Source of the DNA: Limosilactobacillus antri DSM 16041
Lineage (GTDB): Bacteria > Bacillota > Bacilli > Lactobacillales > Lactobacillaceae
NCBI RefSeq assembly: GCF_000160835.1
Contig: NZ_GG700732.1
Coordinates: 181,123 to 222,699, forward strand
DNA: 41,577 nt
Reading direction: 5' to 3'
Below the pieces are notes generated by a model. The model made no database searches. It saw only the letters and a list, made by a program, of their open reading frames with translations, and was not told where the DNA came from. A program made the translations under genes and the position numbers. This document shows positions 34,143-41,577 of the stretch, piece after piece; position 1 is the first letter of the stretch; each line of letters begins with the position of its first letter.

Positions 34143-35565
34143 CCGGATCTACCAGACACTGCACCGCCGTTTTGGCTATCAGAAATTTCGTGATGGCCAG
34201 TTGGCGACAATTGAGGCGGTTCTAGCCGGCCAGGACACGCTCGCGGTTCTGCCGACTGGCGGGGGGAAGTCGTTGCTTTACCAACTCCCGGCCTACCTGA
34301 CCCCGGGAATTGTCCTGGTTGTTTCGCCGCTGATCTCGTTAATGCAGGACCAGGTCGACCGCCTCCACCGGCGCGGGGAGAAACGCGTCTTGCTGCTGAG
34401 CGGCCAGGATAAGCGGGCCCGGGAGCAGCAGTTGGGGCGGCTTGGCCAGGCCAAGTTTGTTTTTGCTTCTCCAGAAATCTTAGCGAACCCGACGGTTAGC
34501 ACCGCATTGCGCCGGGTGCACGTTGCAATCCTAACCATTGACGAAGCCCATTGCATTTCTCAGTGGGGACCGGATTTTCGGCCGGAATACCTGTTGCTGC
34601 GGCAGCTGCGGGAACTGCTGGACAACCCGGTAACCCTGATGCTTACCGCTACGGCACCGCCACGGGTTCAGGCGGATATTCTGGCCAAGCTTGGCCTTTC
34701 CCGGGAAGGGGTGACGTTGATCCGCCGGTCGGTTAACCGGGAAAATATTTTTCTGGCGGTGGAGCAGCTGACCTCGCCGGATGAAAAAGCGCCGCGGCTG
34801 TTGCAGCTGGTCCAAGCCCTTTCTGGTGCGGGAATCGTTTATTTTGCCAGTCGCCGGCTTGCTACTATGACTGCCGCCTGGTTGCAAAAGCAGAGCGGCA
34901 TTGCCGTTGCGGCTTACCATGCGGGGATGCCAGCTGCTGACCGGTTTCGCGTTCAGCAGCAGTTTATGAATAACGACCTCCAGCTGATTTGTGCCACGAG
35001 TGCCTTTGGAATGGGGGTGGACAAGGCGGATATCCGGTTTATTATCCACTACCACCAGCCGACCAACCTGGCGGACTATGTCCAGGAAATTGGCCGGGCC
35101 GGTCGTGATGGGCAACAGAGCGCGGCCATTTTGCTAGCCAGTCCTGGCGATGGTCTCCTTGCCCGTCAGCTGACGACCATCGATTTGCCGCCCGTTTCTC
35201 TGTTGGAAAGGGTCCGGCAGGGGGAACTCGCCTCAGCCGCTTTGGGGGCCAACCATGAACTCTTCACCTTTTACTTTCGGCAGCACTATACCGTGGACCA
35301 GCTTGTCACCGCCTTTAACCGGCGTCGCCAGCAAAACCGCTGGCAGTTAGAACAGGTACAAAGCTACCTTAGCCTTGACTCCTGCCGGCGGGCCTTTTTA
35401 TTAAATTATTTTGGTGAACGGCCGGTTGACCAAGACCGCTGCTGTGATCACGAGAGTCCTGACTGGTTAAGTCAGCCGCTCCTGCCGCCCCGGCCATTGC
35501 CTTCTCCGCAAGCGGGGAATGATGATTGGGATCAGCAGCTGCGCGGCTTGTTAAATCTTAGCTAA
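34132..35565 (+). CDS. recQ: RecQ-family ATP-dependent DNA helicase
   Basis: A 3'-5' superfamily 2 helicase for recombination and fork repair. It has 477 residues, the short form, with no HRDC domain. Walker A TGGGKS is at 42-47, DEAH at 136-139, and motif VI QEIGRAGRDG lies near 320. A zinc subdomain is marked by C418-R-R, then C437, C438 and H440, a slightly unusual ligand set in place of the common four cysteines. The ATG at 34132 has AGGAG about 10 bases upstream and overlaps ypbB by 11 bases. The full winged-helix RQC domain seems missing; the partner YpbB carries a helix-turn-helix. Confidence 0.94.
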   Translation: MNRDRIYQTLHRRFGYQKFRDGQLATIEAVLAGQDTLAVLPTGGGKSLLYQLPAYLTPGIVLVVSPLISLMQDQVDRLHRRGEKRVLLLSGQDKRAREQQLGRLGQAKFVFASPEILANPTVSTALRRVHVAILTIDEAHCISQWGPDFRPEYLLLRQLRELLDNPVTLMLTATAPPRVQADILAKLGLSREGVTLIRRSVNRENIFLAVEQLTSPDEKAPRLLQLVQALSGAGIVYFASRRLATMTAAWLQKQSGIAVAAYHAGMPAADRFRVQQQFMNNDLQLICATSAFGMGVDKADIRFIIHYHQPTNLADYVQEIGRAGRDGQQSAAILLASPGDGLLARQLTTIDLPPVSLLERVRQGELASAALGANHELFTFYFRQHYTVDQLVTAFNRRRQQNRWQLEQVQSYLSLDSCRRAFLLNYFGERPVDQDRCCDHESPDWLSQPLLPPRPLPSPQAGNDDWDQQLRGLLNLS

Positions 35566-35580
35566 AGTGGTTTTACCAGC

Positions 35581-35610
35581 TAGACAAGGAGCAAATTTGT
35601 GCGCTACAAT
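35581..35610 (+). promoter_or_regulatory. candidate promoter for the LysM protein gene
   Basis: TAGACA (35581-35586) and TACAAT (35605-35610) are 18 bases apart, about 40 bases before the start codon. Confidence 0.6.
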
Positions 35611-35651
35611 CAAAATGTTAACTTTTAATGGAGAAGGGAGGGGCACAAGCT

Positions 35652-36230
35652 ATGAGTGAAAAACGTGAAGAAAGCCGCCGTCAAAATGATGAATTGTGGG
35701 ATAAAAAGTTTACCGATAACGAAGACCTTGACCGTACCGGCCACCTATCACGGACGGAACGGCGCAAACAGGAGGCGCACAGTTCGACCATTACCACGGT
35801 TTTGGTGGTTTTAATCATCGTGCTGGCCGCTTCGCCGCTGATTTTCTGGCTAAATAATAAGCAATCGTTCAACCACCCGGCCCGGACGGAGCAGACAGCA
35901 GCCGTGAGTAGTAAAAAAAAAGCAACTCATCGGCTAGGGTCTGCGACCAGCAGCCGGTCGACCAGCAAGCCGTCAACGAGTGCCAAGACCAGCAGCTCAG
36001 CTAACGGTTATTCTCAAGAATCTGCCCGGACGAACCAGTCGGCGGCCGGGCAAACGATGAGCAACCGTCAGTCGACGGCCGCTAACCGCCAGTACGTCGT
36101 TGTCCGCCGGGGGCAAAGCGTCTACCGCATTGCCGCGCAAAACGGGTTGACGGCCCAGGAACTAGCCCGGCTGAACAACATCTCAATCAATACACCAATC
36201 CACCCTGGACAGCAGCTCCGGGTACGGTAA
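35652..36230 (+). CDS. membrane-anchored LysM domain protein (YpbE-like)
   Basis: A 192-residue protein with a charged cytoplasmic N-terminus (1-45), one membrane helix (about 46-67), a Ser/Thr/Ala-rich linker (70-145) and a C-terminal LysM domain (about 147-191, with VVRRGQSVYRIAAQNGL and IHPGQQLRV). The topology places LysM outside, bound to peptidoglycan. No catalytic domain is present. Position after recQ matches B. subtilis ypbE. The ATG at 35652 follows GGGAGGGGC; an in-frame upstream start at 35628 overlaps that region. A run of nine A bases near 35916 in the linker is a possible slippage spot. Confidence 0.9.
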   Translation: MSEKREESRRQNDELWDKKFTDNEDLDRTGHLSRTERRKQEAHSSTITTVLVVLIIVLAASPLIFWLNNKQSFNHPARTEQTAAVSSKKKATHRLGSATSSRSTSKPSTSAKTSSSANGYSQESARTNQSAAGQTMSNRQSTAANRQYVVVRRGQSVYRIAAQNGLTAQELARLNNISINTPIHPGQQLRVR

Positions 36231-36258
36231 TAACTAGGGAGTGGAAAGTACAATACTC

Positions 36259-36945
36259 ATGAAAAAAGGAATTCAAGTAGCCATTGATGGCCCAGCGTCG
36301 GCCGGTAAGTCGACGGTCGCCAAACTCGTCGCCAAGCGTTTTCAATATGTATATTGCGATACCGGAGCAATGTACCGGGTAGTTACCCTAGCAGCTCTTA
36401 ACCAGGGGCTGGACTTAACGGATACCGTGCGGGTAAGCCGGCTTGCCCAGGCAATTAAGATCAGTTTTGCTCCGGGGGAGCCGGAACAGCGGGTCTTCTT
36501 AGACGGGCAGGACGTCACGACGGCCATTCGCCAGGGCCGGATTGACCAGAACGTATCGGCGGTGGCGGCAATCCCGGCGGTACGAGAAGAAATGACTCGT
36601 CAGCAACGGCAGATCGCGGAAGAGGGGGGAATCGTCATGGACGGTCGTGACATCGGCTCAACTGTCCTGCCCAACGCTCCCGTCAAGATTTTTATGGTTG
36701 CCAGCGCTCACGAACGGGCCCGGCGCCGCTACGTTGAGAACCAGGAGAAGGGAATTGCGACCGCTTCCCTAGAAGAACTGCAAAGGGAAATTGAATTGCG
36801 GGACCAAAAAGACTCCTCGCGAAAAGTTTCACCGCTGGTTCAGGCACCGGATGCACTGCGCTTAGATACGACTTCCCTGACGATTGAGGAGGTTGTCGAC
36901 CGCATCAGTGCAATTGTCAAAAAAACTCTCAACGAATTGGCTTAA
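36259..36945 (+). CDS. cmk: cytidylate kinase
   Basis: Phosphorylates CMP and dCMP with ATP, feeding pyrimidine nucleotides to RNA and DNA. It has 228 residues from ATG 36259. The P-loop GPASAGKS is at 11-18, CDTGAMYR follows near 34-41, and DGRDIGS lies in the centre. The site before this ATG is weak (GGAAAG); a GTG at 36241 in frame directly abuts GGGAG, so the exact start is uncertain. It is followed by rpsA, the common cmk-rpsA order. Confidence 0.95.
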   Translation: MKKGIQVAIDGPASAGKSTVAKLVAKRFQYVYCDTGAMYRVVTLAALNQGLDLTDTVRVSRLAQAIKISFAPGEPEQRVFLDGQDVTTAIRQGRIDQNVSAVAAIPAVREEMTRQQRQIAEEGGIVMDGRDIGSTVLPNAPVKIFMVASAHERARRRYVENQEKGIATASLEELQREIELRDQKDSSRKVSPLVQAPDALRLDTTSLTIEEVVDRISAIVKKTLNELA

Positions 36946-36949
36946 ACAC

Positions 36950-36978
36950 TGGAAAAGGGTTAAGTTTTCTAGTAGAAT
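36950..36978 (+). promoter_or_regulatory. promoter for rpsA
   Basis: TGGAAA (36950-36955) and TAGAAT (36973-36978) are 17 bases apart, directly after the cmk stop. Confidence 0.6.
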
Positions 36979-37017
36979 AGTCTTCAGAGTTGATTGTTGC
37001 AAGGAGGATTTTTTTTA

Positions 37018-38259
37018 ATGGCTGAAAACAACGAAAACAAGAACGATATGTTAGAAGCGCTTGATAGCATTGAAACTGTAAAGGTGGGCGATGTTGTCAA
37101 GGGTGAAGTTTTGGCAATCGATGATGATCGCCAAGCTATCGTTGGTATTAAGGATGCAGGGGTTGAAGGTGTCGTCCCTGCTAAGGAATTATCAACCAAG
37201 CCAGTTGAAGACATCAATGATGCAGTTAAAGTAGGTGACGAATTAGACTTAGTTGTCATCTCCAAGATTGGCAACGATAAGGAAAATGGTAGTTACTTAC
37301 TTTCTCACCGTCGTCTGGAAGCCCGTAAGGTTTGGGATGACATTCAAAAGAAGTTTGACGATGGTGAAACCATCACTGCTAAGGTTACCCAGGCAGTTAA
37401 GGGTGGTTTAGTTGTTGATGCTGGAGTACGTGGCTTTGTTCCTGCTTCAATGATCACTGATCACTACGTTGAAGACTTGAACCAGTTCAAGGGTCAAAAA
37501 CTTGAATTCAAGATTATCGAAATTGAACCAAGCGAAAACCGCCTGATCCTGTCCCACAAGGAAATCGTTAAGGCAGAACACGAACAAGCTGCTGAAAAGA
37601 TTTTTGCTGAATTACAAGCAGGTGACGTGGTTGAAGGTAAGGTTGCTCGGATGACTAACTTCGGTGCCTTCGTTGACTTGGGCGGCGTTGACGGTTTGGT
37701 TCACGTTTCTGAAATTTCCTACGACCACGTTGACAAGCCGTCAGACGTTCTGTCTGCTGGTCAAGACGTTAAGGTTAAGGTACTGAGTGTTGACCCAGAC
37801 CGTGAACGGATTTCCCTGTCCATCAAGCAAACTCTACCGGGACCATGGGATGATATCGAAGAAAAGGCGCCTGCTGGCAGCACCCTGACTGGTACCGTTA
37901 AGCGGCTGACGAGCTTCGGTGCATTTGTCGAAGTCTTCCCTGGTGTTGAAGGTTTGGTTCACATTTCCCAAATCTCCCACAAGCACATCGCTACTCCAGC
38001 CGATGTCTTGAAGCCGGGTCAGGAAGTTCAAGTGAAGGTCTTAAACGTTGACCCAGAACGGCAACGGCTTGGCCTTTCCATGAAGGCGCTGGAAGAACGG
38101 CCGAAGGGTGAAGAAAGCGACAACGGTGAAAACTACCGTGGTCGTCGTCGCTCCCGCCGGAACAACAACCGTTCCGCAATGAGCAACGCCCCTGAAGAAG
38201 AGAGTGGTTTCTCAATGGGTGACCTGATTGGTGACCAATTGAAGAACCTGCGGAACTAA
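37018..38259 (+). CDS. rpsA: 30S ribosomal protein S1 homologue (four S1 domains)
   Basis: An RNA-binding protein of 413 residues with four S1 motifs at about 23-97, 115-181, 201-270 and 286-356, then an Arg/Asn-rich tail (RGRRRSRRNNNR). E. coli S1 has six S1 domains; the shorter form is usual in Bacillota (YpfD type), where its role in translation initiation is less certain. The ATG at 37018 has AAGGAGG about 10 bases upstream. Codons are strongly biased, as in pyk and hup, so high expression is expected. It has its own promoter and terminator. Confidence 0.93.
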   Translation: MAENNENKNDMLEALDSIETVKVGDVVKGEVLAIDDDRQAIVGIKDAGVEGVVPAKELSTKPVEDINDAVKVGDELDLVVISKIGNDKENGSYLLSHRRLEARKVWDDIQKKFDDGETITAKVTQAVKGGLVVDAGVRGFVPASMITDHYVEDLNQFKGQKLEFKIIEIEPSENRLILSHKEIVKAEHEQAAEKIFAELQAGDVVEGKVARMTNFGAFVDLGGVDGLVHVSEISYDHVDKPSDVLSAGQDVKVKVLSVDPDRERISLSIKQTLPGPWDDIEEKAPAGSTLTGTVKRLTSFGAFVEVFPGVEGLVHISQISHKHIATPADVLKPGQEVQVKVLNVDPERQRLGLSMKALEERPKGEESDNGENYRGRRRSRRNNNRSAMSNAPEEESGFSMGDLIGDQLKNLRN

Positions 38260-38287
38260 TTTCGCTAAATAAAAATTAACTATTAAT

Positions 38288-38323
38288 AAGGAAGTGGCGC
38301 CGTTGGTGGTTACTTCCTTTTTA
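38288..38323 (+). terminator. intrinsic terminator after rpsA
   Basis: AAGGAAGT pairs with ACTTCCTT around a GC-containing loop, ending in a T run to 38322. No clear new promoter precedes der, so some readthrough is likely. Confidence 0.82.
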
Positions 38324-38345
38324 TTCTTTGAAGGAAGGTGAAAGT

Positions 38346-39659
38346 ATGACAAATCCAGTTGTTGCAATTGTCGGCCGGCCGAACGTCGGTAAGTCGACCC
38401 TCTTTAACCGGATTGCTGGCGAACGGATCTCAATCGTTGAGGACACCCCGGGGGTTACACGGGACCGGATTTACGCCCATGGCGAATGGCTGGGAAAGAA
38501 CTTCAACATGATCGATACCGGGGGAATTGAACTTTCCGACCAGCCCCTGCTGACCCAGATTCGGCAGCAGGCGGAGATTGCCATTGATGAGGCGGATGTC
38601 ATTGTCCTCGTCGTTGACGTCGAGAGCGGGGTTACGGATGCGGACGAACAGGTTGCACGAATCCTTTATCGTTCCAACAAGCCGGTTGTGCTGGCGGTCA
38701 ACAAGGTTGATAATCCAGAGCGGCGAAACGATGTTTACGACTTCTATTCCCTGGGGCTGGGCGAACCATACCCAGTTTCCAGTGTACACGGGGTCGGCCT
38801 CGGGGACCTCTTGGATGCAGTTATCCACCACTTTCCTGAGAATGCCGCTAACGAAGCTGATGATAGTATTCGCTTTAGCCTGATTGGCCGGCCGAACGTC
38901 GGTAAGTCATCCTTAGTTAATGGTATCCTTGGGGAAAATCGGGTGATCGTTTCCAATATGGCTGGGACCACTCGGGACGCCATCAATACGCGTTTTGTGG
39001 CCCCGGATGGTCAGGAATTTACCATGATTGACACCGCGGGTATCCGTAAGCAGGGCAAGATCTACGAAAATACCGAGCGGTACGCCCTCATGCGGGCAAT
39101 GCGGGCGATTGATGATAGCGACGTTGTGCTGGTGGTCTTGAACGCCGAAGAAGGCATTCGCGAGATCGATAAGCACATTGCCGGTTACGCCCATGAAGCC
39201 GGCTGCGGGGTGATCATTGCCGTAAATAAGTGGGATACGATTGAAGGCCGGGACCAGCGAACGATGACCGACTTTACCAACCTGATTCGCCATGAGTTCC
39301 AGTACCTGTCCTATGCACCGATTATCTTTGTGTCTGCTAAGACCAAGCAGCGGTTAAATAAGCTGCCGGAAATGATTGAGGAGGTTTACGCGCACCACGA
39401 ACGGCGGATCAAGTCTTCCGTGCTCAATAACGTCATCATGGACGCGATTGCCGCTAACCCTACGCCGACGCAAAATGGGAAGCGCCTGCGGATCTTCTAT
39501 GCGACCCAGGTGGCCACGGCCCCGCCGACCTTTGTGGTCTTTGTCAATGATCCTGAGCTGATGCACTTCTCCTACGAGCGCTATTTGGAAAATCAAATTC
39601 GCCAGGCCTTTGACTTCACGGGAACGCCCCTCCACATCATCAAGCGGCAACGGCAATAA
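38346..39659 (+). CDS. der: ribosome biogenesis GTPase Der (EngA)
   Basis: An essential GTPase with two tandem G domains, needed for 50S subunit assembly. It has 437 residues, the normal length. G1 loops are GRPNVGKST (10-18) and GRPNVGKSS (181-189); each domain also has a DT-G motif and an NK-D motif. The KH-like C-terminal domain includes [20 protein letters not shown]. The ATG at 38346 follows AAGGAAGGTG; in-frame codons from 38328 precede that site. Confidence 0.98.
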   Translation: MTNPVVAIVGRPNVGKSTLFNRIAGERISIVEDTPGVTRDRIYAHGEWLGKNFNMIDTGGIELSDQPLLTQIRQQAEIAIDEADVIVLVVDVESGVTDADEQVARILYRSNKPVVLAVNKVDNPERRNDVYDFYSLGLGEPYPVSSVHGVGLGDLLDAVIHHFPENAANEADDSIRFSLIGRPNVGKSSLVNGILGENRVIVSNMAGTTRDAINTRFVAPDGQEFTMIDTAGIRKQGKIYENTERYALMRAMRAIDDSDVVLVVLNAEEGIREIDKHIAGYAHEAGCGVIIAVNKWDTIEGRDQRTMTDFTNLIRHEFQYLSYAPIIFVSAKTKQRLNKLPEMIEEVYAHHERRIKSSVLNNVIMDAIAANPTPTQNGKRLRIFYATQVATAPPTFVVFVNDPELMHFSYERYLENQIRQAFDFTGTPLHIIKRQRQ

Positions 39660-39697
39660 AAAAGATTAAAAATCGCGTGAAATCTTGCCAAAACCGC

Positions 39698-39726
39698 TTG
39701 CCAGCAGGGTTTCACTATGCTAACCT
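39698..39726 (+). promoter_or_regulatory. candidate promoter for hup
   Basis: TTGCCA (39698-39703) and TAACCT (39721-39726) are 17 bases apart, with TGC directly before the -10 as an extension. Transcription would start near 39733 and give a leader of about 105 bases containing the hairpins at 39764-39819. Confidence 0.5.
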
Positions 39727-39763
39727 TAACAATGAAATGATACGAACTCCTCGTAATTATTTC

Positions 39764-39819
39764 GTTAATTTTGGACCACTCAAAATTAACATTTGAGTGT
39801 CAGCGCAGTGCGCGTTGAC
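39764..39819 (+). repeat. tandem and mutually exclusive hairpins in the hup leader
   Basis: Hairpin A: GTTAATTTTG (39764-39773) pairs perfectly with CAAAATTAAC (39781-39790). Hairpin B: CACTCAAA (39777-39784) pairs perfectly with TTTGAGTG (39792-39799). A and B share 39781-39784, so they cannot both form. Hairpin C: GTCAGCGC (39799-39806) pairs with GCGTTGAC (39812-39819), one G-U pair, and ends 4 bases before the GGGAGGTG ribosome binding site. No T run follows any of them. Confidence 0.8.
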
Positions 39820-39838
39820 TTGTGGGAGGTGAAAACAA

Positions 39839-40114
39839 ATGGCAAACAAAGCAGAATTAGTAAGCAATGTTGCTAATGCAACTGGCTTGACCAAGAAGGA
39901 TGCTACTGCAGCTGTAGACGCAGTTTTCAGTTCAATTCAAGCATCATTGGCCAAGGGGGAAAAGGTTCAATTGATCGGCTTCGGTAACTTCGAAGTACGT
40001 CAACGTGCTGCACGGAAGGGCCGTAACCCACAAACTGGACAAGAAATCCAAATTCCTGCAAGCAAGGTACCAGCATTTAAGCCTGGTAAAGCTTTAAAGG
40101 ATGCTGTTAAGTAA
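39839..40114 (+). CDS. hup: DNA-binding protein HU
   Basis: A histone-like dimeric protein that bends and compacts DNA. It has 91 residues with the standard fold: [10 protein letters not shown] at the start, [25 protein letters not shown] in the beta arm and [20 protein letters not shown] at the end. The Pro in RNPQTG marks the arm tip that intercalates into DNA. The ribosome binding site GGGAGGTG is strong. Codon choice is strongly biased, as expected of an abundant protein. It is a single gene with its own promoter, structured leader and terminator. Confidence 0.98.
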   Translation: MANKAELVSNVANATGLTKKDATAAVDAVFSSIQASLAKGEKVQLIGFGNFEVRQRAARKGRNPQTGQEIQIPASKVPAFKPGKALKDAVK

Positions 40115-40132
40115 TTTGACAGCCTAAAGACG

Positions 40133-40170
40133 ATAAAGCGAGAAGGTTTTCCTTCTCGCTTTATTTTTTC
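40133..40170 (+). terminator. intrinsic terminator after hup
   Basis: ATAAAGCGAGAAGG (40133-40146) pairs perfectly over 14 bp with CCTTCTCGCTTTAT (40151-40164) around a TTTT loop and ends in a T run. This is the strongest terminator in the window. Confidence 0.97.
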
Positions 40171-40173
40171 TCA

Positions 40174-40182
40174 TGGTATAGT
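40174..40182 (+). promoter_or_regulatory. extended -10 promoter for the TPR gene
   Basis: TGGTATAGT is an extended -10 with TATAGT at 40177-40182. No -35 is visible; that position falls in the hup terminator stem. Confidence 0.6.
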
Positions 40183-40213
40183 AGAGTAAGTAATTACATG
40201 AGGAGGGACGAGG

Positions 40214-41476
40214 ATGACTTACTCAGAACAAATGCTGGACCAGCTTCAAAATGGGCAACTGGAAGCGGCCCGGTCAAGTTTTCGCCAGGCCCTGGCAAAC
40301 GATGATGACGAGATGCTGTTCAGTCTTGGCGAAGAGCTTTACGGCCTGGGCTTTTTACAACAAGCCCGGCGGGTATACCTGACCCTGCTGGACCGCTACC
40401 CCGATGAAGACGAGCTGCGCACCAACCTGGCGGCGATCGCGATTGACGAGGGTCACAATGATGAAGCCCTTTCCTACTTGGCCCAGGTTCAGCCGAATTC
40501 GCCAGCTTATTTGGAGTCGTTGCTGGTGGCGGCCGACCTCTACCAAACGGAGGAGGAGTTTGAGGTCACTGAACAGAAGCTGCAGGAGGCTTACCAGCTG
40601 GCCCCAGACGAACCGGCAGTGGAGTTTGCTCTTGGTGAATTCTACTTTCTGATTGGCCACTATGACGAGGCGCTTCGCTACTACTTTGCGTTGATCAAGC
40701 ATGGCTATACCGATTTTGCAAAGGTGGATATTGCCGGCCGTTTGGGGATGTGTTATGCCCAAAGCGGCCAGTTTAAGCAGGCACTTGGCTACCTGCAACA
40801 GGTCAAGCCGGAATACCAAACCAGTGACATTCGTTTTCAAACCGGGCTGACCGAACTGTCACTCGGGCAATTGACTGCCGCGGAAAAAGAACTGACCGCC
40901 CTGATAAAGGAGGACCCCCAGTACGCGTCGGCCTATCCGGCCCTGGCAACCGCGCTGACCAAGCAGCACAAGTACCAGCAGGCATTAACGGTCGCCCAGG
41001 AAGGGCTGGGGGTTGACCAGTACAACGAACAGCTGTATGCGCAGGCGGCCGCAATCGTCAGCCACCTGGGCAACGCTAAATTAATGAAGAAGTACCTGAC
41101 CAAGGCCCATGAGCTTGCTCCGGATAACCTGACGATTACCCTCCAATACAGCAACTTCCTCCTCCACCAGCATGATGACAAGGCGAACATTGCCCTGCTG
41201 GCACCGTTGCTGGATGAGGACGAGGTGGACCCGCAGGTGTACTGGAACCTGGCGCGGTCCTACCAGCGGACGGAAGAATTTGCCCAGGCTGGCAAGTGCT
41301 ACCAGGCGGCTGCCCCTGCCTATGCGGATAATCCGACCTTCTTGAGGGAGCTGGTGGGCTACTACCAGGAAACCGGCCAGCGTGACCAGCTCCTGCCGAC
41401 TTTGCGCCACTACCTGGAACTAGAACCAACAGATGCTGAAATGCAGGACTTATTAGCGGAATACGAAGAGTATTAA
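40214..41476 (+). CDS. tetratricopeptide repeat protein (YpiA-like)
   Basis: A 420-residue, acidic, all-helical protein made of TPR-type repeats along its whole length. Examples are the units around GLGFLQQARRVYLTLLDRYP (35-54), GHYDEALRYYFALIKHGYTD (148-167) and AYPALATALTKQHKYQQALTVAQEGL. There is no signal peptide or membrane helix, so it should be a cytoplasmic scaffold. Size and location near hup resemble B. subtilis YpiA. No partner can be named. GAGGAGGGACGAGG precedes the ATG. The 100 bases after the stop contain an imperfect inverted repeat (AGCCGCCC with GGGCTCGGCT) but no T run. Confidence 0.88.
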   Translation: MTYSEQMLDQLQNGQLEAARSSFRQALANDDDEMLFSLGEELYGLGFLQQARRVYLTLLDRYPDEDELRTNLAAIAIDEGHNDEALSYLAQVQPNSPAYLESLLVAADLYQTEEEFEVTEQKLQEAYQLAPDEPAVEFALGEFYFLIGHYDEALRYYFALIKHGYTDFAKVDIAGRLGMCYAQSGQFKQALGYLQQVKPEYQTSDIRFQTGLTELSLGQLTAAEKELTALIKEDPQYASAYPALATALTKQHKYQQALTVAQEGLGVDQYNEQLYAQAAAIVSHLGNAKLMKKYLTKAHELAPDNLTITLQYSNFLLHQHDDKANIALLAPLLDEDEVDPQVYWNLARSYQRTEEFAQAGKCYQAAAPAYADNPTFLRELVGYYQETGQRDQLLPTLRHYLELEPTDAEMQDLLAEYEEY

Positions 41477-41577
41477 AGCCGCCCGTCATTCCCTCGTAAT
41501 TTTGGGAAGAGGGCTCGGCTGAGCAAGCAGCATCCCTATAAGAAAATGAATAGCCTAGTACCCCAATGAGCTCCAGT

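Noticed and set aside
39660..39690. A terminator after der formed by AAGATT and AATCTT
   Set aside because: Only 6 AT-rich base pairs, a long loop and no T run.
1..41577. CRISPR arrays, tRNA or rRNA genes, insertion sequences, prophage genes or defence systems
   Set aside because: No regularly spaced direct repeats, no recognisable tRNA/rRNA sequence, and no transposase, integrase or phage protein apart from the XerD-like gene, which is in its usual chromosomal context.
41477..41577. A further gene or a firm terminator at the right edge
   Set aside because: The imperfect inverted repeat lacks a T run, and the window ends before any supported ORF.

Overview
This window looks like an ordinary, dense chromosomal segment of a lactic acid bacterium in the Lactobacillaceae. 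A Limosilactobacillus-like obligate heterofermenter fits best. The signs are Gram-positive (Bacillota) gene order around phoH-ybeY-dgkA-era-recO, dnaG-sigA, scpA-scpB and ypbB-recQ-cmk-rpsA-der-hup, a T-box and an FMN riboswitch, a bile salt hydrolase gene, and dnaE followed directly by pyk with no pfkA between them. Codons are G/C-rich at the third position in most genes, which points to one of the higher-GC species of the group. The species assignment is inference.

Layout. 1-2.9 kb: a MazG-like gene with a tiny downstream ORF runs into a shared terminator, facing a glutamine-type ABC transporter operon (glnP-glnQ, minus strand). 3.0-7.7 kb: rpsU, yqeY, a bile salt hydrolase gene standing alone, then argG-argH behind an ARG-box-like operator. 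7.8-11.5 kb: phoH-ybeY-dgkA-era-recO. 11.5-14.9 kb: a glycine T-box and glyQ-glyS. 14.9-18.1 kb: dnaG-sigA. 18.1-22.3 kb: an aminotransferase gene, then trmK-nif3-pepT. 22.3-27.7 kb: a small membrane-protein gene on the minus strand, dnaE and pyk. 27.8-32.0 kb: cvfB, a XerD-like gene, a frameshifted ribT, scpA, scpB and rluB. 32.0-32.9 kb: an FMN riboswitch and ribU. 33.1-36.9 kb: ypbB-recQ, a LysM protein and cmk. 37.0-41.5 kb: rpsA, der, hup and a TPR protein.

How the genes work together. Most products serve core information processing: replication (dnaE, dnaG, recO, recQ), transcription (sigA), translation and ribosome maturation (rpsU, rpsA, ybeY, era, der, rluB, trmK, glyQS) and chromosome organisation (scpAB, hup, XerD-like). 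Metabolic genes are few: amino acid uptake, the last two steps of arginine synthesis, peptide cleavage, riboflavin uptake and the last step of glycolysis. I see no mobile element, prophage, CRISPR array, tRNA or rRNA.

I did not find a clear new multi-gene system. The points most worth checking are: the XerD homologue at 28.7 kb, which keeps the tyrosine but appears to have lost other catalytic residues; the ribT reading frame broken at a G4 run at 29.7 kb; and the hup leader at 39.76-39.82 kb, which holds two mutually exclusive perfect hairpins followed by a third just before the ribosome binding site. All start choices, promoters and structures were judged by eye.
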